In this document: one piece after another, positions 7,443 to 13,269 of the stretch
How the letters are laid out: the number at the start of each line of letters is the position of its first letter
Position numbering within the stretch: position 1 is the first letter of the stretch
Origin: Goniomonas avonlea
Taxonomy: Eukaryota; Cryptophyceae; Goniomonadida; Goniomonadaceae
Direction of reading: 5' to 3'
Assembly (NCBI GenBank): GCA_003573635.1
Contig: QUTJ01031599.1
Coordinates: forward strand, 1 to 13,269
DNA length: 13,269 nucleotides
The notes under the pieces: model-generated
Databases searched by the model: none
Seen by the model: the letters and a program-made list of their open reading frames with translations, nothing else
What the model was told of the DNA's origin: nothing
Translations under genes and position numbers: made by a program

Positions 7443-9073
7443 ATGCTGGCGCGGTTCGGAGTGCCCGTCCGGGCTTTCTCAACAAACTTGGGACGCCAAG
7501 CCCTTGAACACATTCGCGTCCTCGACCTCTCACGAGTACTTGCCGGCCCATGGTCGACGCAGCTGCTGGCTGACTTGGGCGCGGATGTCATCAAGGTGCG
7601 CTTCTTCTTTCGTGGTGCTGCGTTCTCACTCCCGGTTTACAGGTGGAGAACCCCAATCGTGGGGATGATACACGCCAGTGGGGGCCTCCTTATTTGAAAG
7701 ACAAAGAAACGGGCGAAAACTGCGTTGGGGAGTCAGCGTATTTCCACTGCTGTAATCGCAACAAACGATCCGTTGCTGTGGACTTCAGGACCAAAGAAGG
7801 ACAGGACATCATTAAGAAACTCGTGTTGAAGTCTGATATTGTGGTTGAAAATTTTAAAGTGGGAAAGCTGGCTGAGTATGGCCTCTCTTATGCTGACTTA
7901 CGAGAGGTCAAGCCAGACATTATCTACCTCTCAATCACGGGTTTCGGTCAGGAAGGTCCTCGCAGCTCACAGCCTGGCTATGACTTTGCTCTACAAGCCA
8001 TGGGCGGGCTGATGTCTGTAACGGGCGAGCCAAGTGGACCTCCTGTGAAAGTGGGAGTTGCGATCACGGACCTCATGACTGGCATGTACGGCACTGTGGG
8101 GCTTCTTGCGGCTCTGGAGAACCGAAATAAGACAGGGGAGGGGCAGCACATTGATATATCTCTTATGGATGTACAGGTGAACCTTTCTGCTTGTCTTCAT
8201 CTGTTCGGCTGTCGCTGTGTAGTGACGGCGGACGCTCATCAGCCCGCAGGTTGCCTACTTGGCAAACCAGGCAATGAATTATCTTGTGTCTGGGGATGTT
8301 CCCGCACGCATGGGCAACGCACATCCCAATGTATCTCCGTACGATGTACTGGTGCGTATCACGATCCCTCGACCAGGAACCAATGCCAAATCTGCACTCT
8401 TACTCAATGACATCTACATACAGCCCACGCAAGATGGCTATTTTGTGCTCGCTGTTGGCAACGATTTGCAATTCCAAAAGCTTTGCGTGGCGTTGAAGCT
8501 TCCGGATTTGGCAACTGACGCCCGTTTCACCACCAACGCACTCCGAACGAAAAACAGGTTGCGGAAATTGCTAGAGATTCTTGCCAGATGTTCTCTCATC
8601 TGTGTCACGCCATTCTTGCTTCATGGCGTCTAGGCTCTATGATGGCTAATTGAATTGTTTAGACGAGCTAGACCAGCATGCCATCGAATCAAGTGTCCAT
8701 TGCTGATGGGTGTCCGACGCAGAGTGCTGTTGATTCCGATTCTGACGGAAGTGTTACTCACGCAAGACACTCAACACTGGCTTGGTTTGCTCCGAGAGCA
8801 CAACGTCCCTGCGTCTCCTGTAAACAACATTGCTCAGGTGCCCTTATTTCTGTGCCCTTTGGCTCTTCTCAAATCCACTGATGCTCCTCTCAGGCGTTTG
8901 CGGACCCACACTGCCACCACAAAGGGACGGTACAACAGATGTCGCACCCGCGGGCTGGGTCAGTTCCGACAGTGCGCAACCCGCTTCGCATGTCTGGAAC
9001 ACCTCTGCATGCCCCCACTGCGTCGCCTGGTCTCGGCCAGCACACTGAACAGATCTTGCGCGATCTTGACTGA
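7443..9073 (+). CDS. SUGCT: Family III (CaiB/BaiF) CoA-transferase, SUGCT-like, mitochondrial
   Basis: Exons: 7443-7595, 7643-8176, 8250-8351, 8424-8557, 8723-8837, 8894-9073; all junctions are GT-AG in phase. The product is 405 aa (human SUGCT is about 440). The start [15 protein letters not shown] is basic and acid-free, as expected of a mitochondrial presequence. Family blocks follow in order: [44 protein letters not shown], and [14 protein letters not shown] with the presumed catalytic aspartate D194, placed by the alignment I recall to formyl-CoA transferase D169. Then come [36 protein letters not shown] and LGQHTEQIL. The animal enzyme moves CoA between succinyl-CoA and glutarate or related dicarboxylates, so a role in lysine/tryptophan breakdown is likely but inferred. 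It is head-to-head with the DHHC gene. Confidence 0.92.
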
Positions 9074-9429
9074 GAGCGACAAGGCGTTTGCAGCTTGTGT
9101 TTCAATGTACCAATAGGCCGTGCGGCACTTCATGCTCCGTGCGTTTCACTCTCAACTTGTCTGACAAAAAGCAAAGCAGACCGAGACTTGTGGTGCGAAG
9201 CATGTCTGGATTTTTATAGAAAAATACTGCCCTCGCCAGTCGTCAGCAGTTGGGCGACAGGACGCGTTCACGGATCGTTTCAGCGAACGAGTCGCCAGGA
9301 GTCGCCAAGGAGGTCGATCGCAGCCCTACCTAACAACTTAATATCGTGTCGGGACAGCAGGACTGTCATCAAAAGTGCCTTTCCCCGAGTGAAGGAACTC
9401 ATAGGCGCGAGAGATAGCCAGTCGTCAAC
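9074..9429. other. Tail-to-tail intergenic region, nothing specific seen
   Basis: 356 bp between the stop codons of the CoA-transferase (plus) and coronin (minus). Apart from a short GAGTCGCCA direct repeat near 9290-9310 I see no structure, RNA gene or reading frame worth calling. Confidence 0.6.
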
Positions 9430-11060
9430 TTACTCATCGGCCGGGGAGAGAGTGGCCAACTTTGCCTCGAGAGCGGCAACCTGCTTCTTGAGCTCGGCGT
9501 TCTGTGTAAGGGTGAGTGCCAAGCAGATGCTGAGAAATCAATCTCACCTCAGTCTCCAGTGCGGAGATCTTGGCGTCCTTGGGATCAACCGCTGCAGCAG
9601 GCGCAGATGACTGCTTTTGCACGGCAGCAGCACCCTGAGTTGCAGCCTGCGCACGCACGACACCCTCACCCGGCTTCATTGACACCAGCTTGGGGCCCGA
9701 GGTTTTGCCACCCATCCACTCATCGGCGGTCATGGCTGCCTCGCCTGCTGCGGTGTCCGGGAAGATGTCGTCCTACAGGGCAACGTCAGTCCATCCATAC
9801 AACGAACAACACAAATTGAAAATGGCGAGAGCATTGCAGAGACATCACAAATTGACTGTCGAGACGAAAGGGGCACCTGGAAAGCATCGCCCTTGCGGGG
9901 GCAGGTGAACGACACAGGCTCGACCATGCTCGTGTTCAGCTTGATCAGGCGGGCCAACTCGTTGCCCATGATGTCCAAGGAGCGCTTGGGCATCATGCAG
10001 CAGCCGCGCTGAGCCTCCTTGCCGCGGAAGTCGGACAGGTGATGCGCGTAGGGGGCCTCGTCCACAATCTCGAAATAGCGGATGTTGGCGTCACCCTGTC
10101 AAAAAAGAGTCAGCTCTCCTGGGACGTCGACAAGAGGGGCACACCTTGCCAGCAAGGAAGAGAATGCTGGTGTCCACGTCAAAGAAGGGCATGAGGGCAC
10201 CCGAGGACTGGTCGATGTCGGTGCAAGCCAGAGGCTTGTCCAGAGCCCTGGGGTCGTGGAAAGCAAGCTGGCGATCGCTCTGGCGAGAGAAACCCACGGA
10301 GCCAATTCGCTCGCGGTCGCCAAGGAAAAACGCCTTGCTGCCCTTGGGGCCAGGGTGACCTGCCCAGGTGGACACGCAGGTTCCGGCCCTCGGGTCGAAC
10401 AAGCGCAGCTTCTTGTCCTTGCAGGATGTGACGATGAGCGAACCGGTGTAGTTCCAGTCCAGGCCCTGGGTGGTGTCTGCAAAATCGCCCTCGAGGCAGG
10501 TCATCTCAGACCCCTTTTCCACGTCCCAAATGCGGATCGTGTGGTCGAAGGCAGCGGACATCAGCACATTCGAAGCGACGGGGTTGAACAGACAGAGACC
10601 AAGCTTCTTCCTGTGTCCGTTGAGGGTGCAAGCGGCCTCAGTGATGTTTTCGGTCACACCACCTTCAGGGATGCTCCAAACCTTGAGGGTGGTATCCTCA
10701 GAAGCGGTCACAACGATTTGATCATTGAACGGTGAGAACTCGAGGTCCACAATATCGGAGGTATGGCCGCAAATCAATGGGGGAATACCGTTGATCTTGC
10801 CAACGTTATCATGGTCCTGCACCAAGATGGCGCCACCGCCACCTCGCCACGGAACACCGAAGTACTTGGAGTTACACTTGATGTGCTGGCTGTCGGGGGT
10901 CGACGCGGCACACTGGATGTTCTCGTAGCATTGCTCGCGCTGACGGGGAGTGCCAAACACGTGCCGAAACTGGAAAAAAACATGTTAAAACAACCAAGTC
11001 CTTGCTTCAGGCACGGCTGCCATCACTGCGCACCTTAGACTGACGGGGCAATCGCGACAT
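9430..11060 (-). CDS. Coronin, actin-binding WD40 protein
   Basis: Coding exons in order: 11034-11060, 10145-10969, 9877-10095, 9548-9772, 9430-9501; all GT-AG in phase. The product is 455 aa, the usual size of a short (type I-like) coronin. The first exon gives MSRLPRQSK, joining to FRHVFG, the coronin N-terminal signature. A seven-bladed propeller follows with WD-like ends LKVWSI, IRIWDV and LRLFDP. The coronin-specific C-terminal extension is next (MPKRSLDIMGNELARLIKL, then EWMGGKTSGPKLVSMKPG). The last two exons form the linker and a coiled coil (SALETENAELKKQVAALEAK) expected to trimerise and help bind Arp2/3. Coronins control branched actin turnover at the cell cortex. The linker is short and rich in Ala/Gln. 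The gene is head-to-head with the roadblock light chain. Confidence 0.95.
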
Positions 11061-11267
11061 GCTGGTCGGGGAAAGAGGGACGAAACCCCACAGCAGGCCA
11101 ATCTATCCCGGTTTGACATTTTGACAGGTGACGTAATATTTGCTCTGACCCATTGTGTCCTGATCTGTGTTGAGAGCGTGGAGCGACCCGTACTTACCGT
11201 ACATCGGTATCGACCAAGACACATCAAGGGCGTCACGTCAAGTGTCAGCCGGGCGGTTTGAGAAACA
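11061..11267. promoter_or_regulatory. Bidirectional promoter, coronin / roadblock light chain
   Basis: 207 bp between divergent ATGs. Two CREB/ATF-like cores are visible, TGACGTAA at 11129-11136 and CGTCACGTCA at 11231-11240; whether they function is untested. Coronin's probable 5' UTR intron occupies much of the gap, leaving roughly 70 bp (11198-11267) for both start sites. Confidence 0.5.
11062..11197 (-). other. Probable 5' UTR intron of coronin
   Basis: On the minus strand ACG|GTAAGTACG (donor at 11197) is a near-perfect 5' splice site. CTTTCCCCGACCAG ends one base before the coronin ATG at 11060 and makes a good acceptor. Splicing would remove 136 nt. Confidence 0.6.
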
Positions 11268-11678
11268 ATGGCTGGAACGGTGCGCTTGCTGCGTTTCCTT
11301 GAGTGCATGCTGTCGTGCTGGGCTCACACTGGTCACAGTCTGAGGTTGAGGAAACCATCAAGCGCATTTCATCTCACAAAGGTGTAAATGGCATCATTGT
11401 GGTGAACAATGATGGCATTCCCATTCGAACGACCCTCGACACCATCATGACCGTTCAATATGCTGGTCTCATCACACAACTTTGCTCCAAGGCTCGGAGT
11501 GCAGTCCGTGATTTGGACCCAGGCAATGATCTGACATTCTTGCGTCTCAGAAGCAAGAAGCACGAAATAATGATAGCACCAGGTGAGTTGCTCAGCCGTT
11601 GGTTCCCGCCTCTGATTCCTCTGTGCAGACAAGGAGTACATGCTGATTGTGATACAGAATCCGTCTGCGATAGAATAG
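11268..11678 (+). CDS. DYNLRB: Dynein light chain roadblock/LC7
   Basis: Exons 11268-11279, 11339-11582 and 11629-11678; all GT-AG in phase. The product is 101 aa (animal DYNLRB1 is 96). The first exon encodes only MAGT and joins to [10 protein letters not shown]. The body matches the animal protein closely: [57 protein letters not shown]. Roadblock homodimerises and binds the dynein intermediate chain in cytoplasmic and axonemal or IFT dynein, so it works in cargo transport and cilia. The start ACAATGGC is well supported because it restores the N-terminus with a 12-nt exon; an acceptor-spanning frame from 11303 is rejected. Confidence 0.94.
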
Positions 11679-12109
11679 TGCAGGACACATGGCAGACCTT
11701 CTGGACCGTGAACAGCGGTGGGCTCGACAAATCCTGTCGTGTGTGTACATTTTAGAAAAATTCAAGCAGCGTTTCCATGACTCACGTCTCCGAGTCATGT
11801 GCAGAGTTCTGCACCGTTTTCTGCCCTTTTGATTCGAGGATTTCTGAAACGGGGTTTCCCTCTCCTCAGTTTCCGCAACCATAGTCGTGGTTACACTCAG
11901 TTCGAACGAGCATGGTTTTATATGTTGACCGGAAAGTAACACTGCATGATGCGGTGAGATCAGTGAGTCGCATTATTTTTCCGATGCAGTGAGTTCAGTG
12001 AGTAGCATTATTTTTACAGCGAGAGTAATGGTCGATTGCGCATTCGTCCGTAAACTGGCATTACAAATCACAGCAAGAGGATTTTGCACAGGGAAGAAAA
12101 GGAAACAAT
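11679..12109. other. Tail-to-tail intergenic region with a small duplication
   Basis: 431 bp between the roadblock stop and the stop of the minus-strand gene at 12110. It holds a 35-bp tandem duplication (11948-12017) and otherwise no coding or RNA signal. Confidence 0.6.
11948..12017. repeat. Two tandem 35-bp units
   Basis: Unit 1 (11948-11982, GATGCGGTGAGATCAGTGAG and on) and unit 2 (11983-12017, GATGCAGTGAGTTCAGTGAG and on) match at 31 of 35 positions. Both carry a CATTATTTTT block. Confidence 0.9.
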
Positions 12110-13102
12110 TCAAACAAGGTCGATGATGCCCAAGCTGTCAGTGATGACAGGCGCCATGACAATCTCTCGAGGATTTCCTTCTTCGCTCTGATTCGTGCTG
12201 GCCAACTCCCTCCGCCCTGCTTGCTGGAAGTCGCCATTGAGGTCACCAAGAGTAGAAGCGAAGTCTGGTGGCCCGGGCGCGACCGGCACAAAAAACGGAT
12301 CTGGAGTGTGGACTGGAGGAACAGCGTTGTCTGGAGAAATCTGTGAGATCGAAATCCTACTTGTTTTTCAGGCGGCAGTAGCATCTGAACCAACGCAAAT
12401 CAACGTAACCGAGTGCACACGAGATACTGAGTCAATCAGCTCAACCAGTGCTTTAAAATCTGGGCACGTGTCTCTTAATCAAATTGGGAGCGAGGCGTAA
12501 AACTTACTGGAGAACTGGCCGTCGGCTTCTTGTCCAGCATCGAGTGCAATCGCATGCAGTTCCGCCTGTGGTGGTTCAAGTTTGTACGGAGAAAACACAA
12601 ACACAGGACAGAGTGACAGCCATTGTTAAGTCGTCACGGGATAAATACTGTCAGCATTCGATCACATCAATGACGGCTTGTCGTCAGTTTCGCCTCATGT
12701 GATGATACACTAGCCGATAGAAGCATTCAGACTACACACAAAGTGAAAGAGAACAGAGAAACAGGTGCACGCGCAAGATTACAACACACCGCATCTCTCG
12801 CCGGGGACGGTGTCGCTCTGGCTCGAGGGGACAACAGTTCCGCGCTGGGAGTGATCTTCAGCTTCGGCGAGAGTTCCTCGTCATGCCCGACCGTCAGGCC
12901 TGCGCCGCGCAGACGGGAAAGCAGCGCTTTTCCCGGAGGTAAGCTGCGCCAGTGTGAAACGGCGTTCGTCAATATCAGTTTGCACACGTCAAACGGTGCT
13001 GTCTGCCCGCCCGCCCGCCAGTCTCTCTGTCGCTGAGGAGTTGCTCTGAAAATGTCGGAACCATTCGAGGGTGTCAGCGTACCTGGACTCTCTTTCGGCC
13101 AT
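12110..13102 (-). CDS. Unrecognised protein, 4 predicted exons
   Basis: Proposed exons in coding order: 13083-13102, 12790-13045, 12508-12565, 12110-12330. Every junction is GT-AG and the phases chain without a break to a 184-aa product (MAERESR... to ...DSLGIIDLV). The start context ACAATGGCC resembles that of the roadblock gene. The first intron would be only 37 nt. The sequence is low in recognisable domains: a basic N-terminal half with one plausible helix (KLILTNAVSHWRS), Pro/Ser-rich linkers, and a Pro-rich C-terminal third with TPDPFF. DPF is an AP-2 ear-binding motif in endocytic proteins, but one copy proves nothing. The last exon uses the second of two nearby AGs. The open frame also extends upstream of the ATG to the window edge, so the true start could lie further right. 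No function is assigned. Confidence 0.55.
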
Positions 13103-13269
13103 TGTCTCAGGAGGGCGACAATTCAGGATGGCCGCGCACCCTTGGGCGCCAGGTTTGCTCAGGCTGCCGCTCCTCGCCTTTTCGCTCCTGTCCGAAGGAG
13201 CCGACTTGGAGGCACCATCTGCAGAGAGGGTCTTCTTGTGTCGGGTTCGGAGAAGGTGGAGGGGCAGAG
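13103..13269. other. Right edge, unassigned GC-rich sequence
   Basis: Upstream of the proposed ATG at 13102. The frame of the first exon stays open to the edge on the minus strand, and a plus-strand frame from 13052 (MSEPFEGVSV) is also open to the edge. Either could be coding. With no recognisable family on either strand I leave it unassigned. Confidence 0.3.

Noticed and set aside
12743-13036. 97-codon plus-strand frame
   Set aside because: Antisense to the second exon of the minus-strand gene; no recognisable content and probably a by-product of GC-rich sequence.
13052-13269. Plus-strand frame starting MSEPFEGVSV, open to the edge
   Set aside because: It overlaps the minus-strand gene model, which has consistent splice sites and phases; no family resemblance supports the plus frame.

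Overview
This is nuclear DNA of a gene-dense, intron-rich unicellular eukaryote. The dynein roadblock light chain, coronin, ZDHHC2/15/20-like palmitoyltransferase and mitochondrial family III CoA-transferase all resemble animal proteins. Introns are short (37 to about 535 nt) and almost all fit GT-AG, and CA/TG and GA simple repeats are frequent. A unicellular holozoan, perhaps a choanoflagellate, fits best; this is inference from remembered protein families, not a database result.

Seven genes alternate strictly in strand: (1) minus 1-3236, a MORN-repeat protein with at least 18 repeats and 12 exons, running off the left edge; (2) plus 3583-5163, an intronless alpha-kinase with a coiled-coil tail; (3) minus 5994-7350, a DHHC palmitoyltransferase in 7 exons; (4) plus 7443-9073, a SUGCT-like CoA-transferase in 6 exons; (5) minus 9430-11060, a coronin in 5 coding exons; (6) plus 11268-11678, a roadblock/LC7 dynein light chain in 3 exons; (7) minus 12110-13102, a protein I do not recognise, in 4 predicted exons. 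Genes 1/2, 3/4 and 5/6 are head-to-head pairs sharing gaps of 346, 92 and 207 bp. Genes 2/3, 4/5 and 6/7 meet tail-to-tail.

Exon models were built by hand. Each junction was chosen so that the splice sites are canonical, the reading phase is kept and the family alignment continues. One junction in the MORN gene (about 2596-2665) stayed unresolved.

The genes do not form one pathway: cilium or membrane scaffold (MORN), dynein motor (roadblock), actin (coronin), protein lipidation (DHHC), mitochondrial acyl-CoA metabolism (SUGCT) and kinase signalling. The most unusual locus is the alpha-kinase. It has no introns, carries an in-frame 27-bp tandem repeat encoding RQDS motifs, and is followed by two perfect hairpins just past its stop codon. 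Introns of the MORN gene hold several unusual repeats, including a GATC-dense minisatellite.
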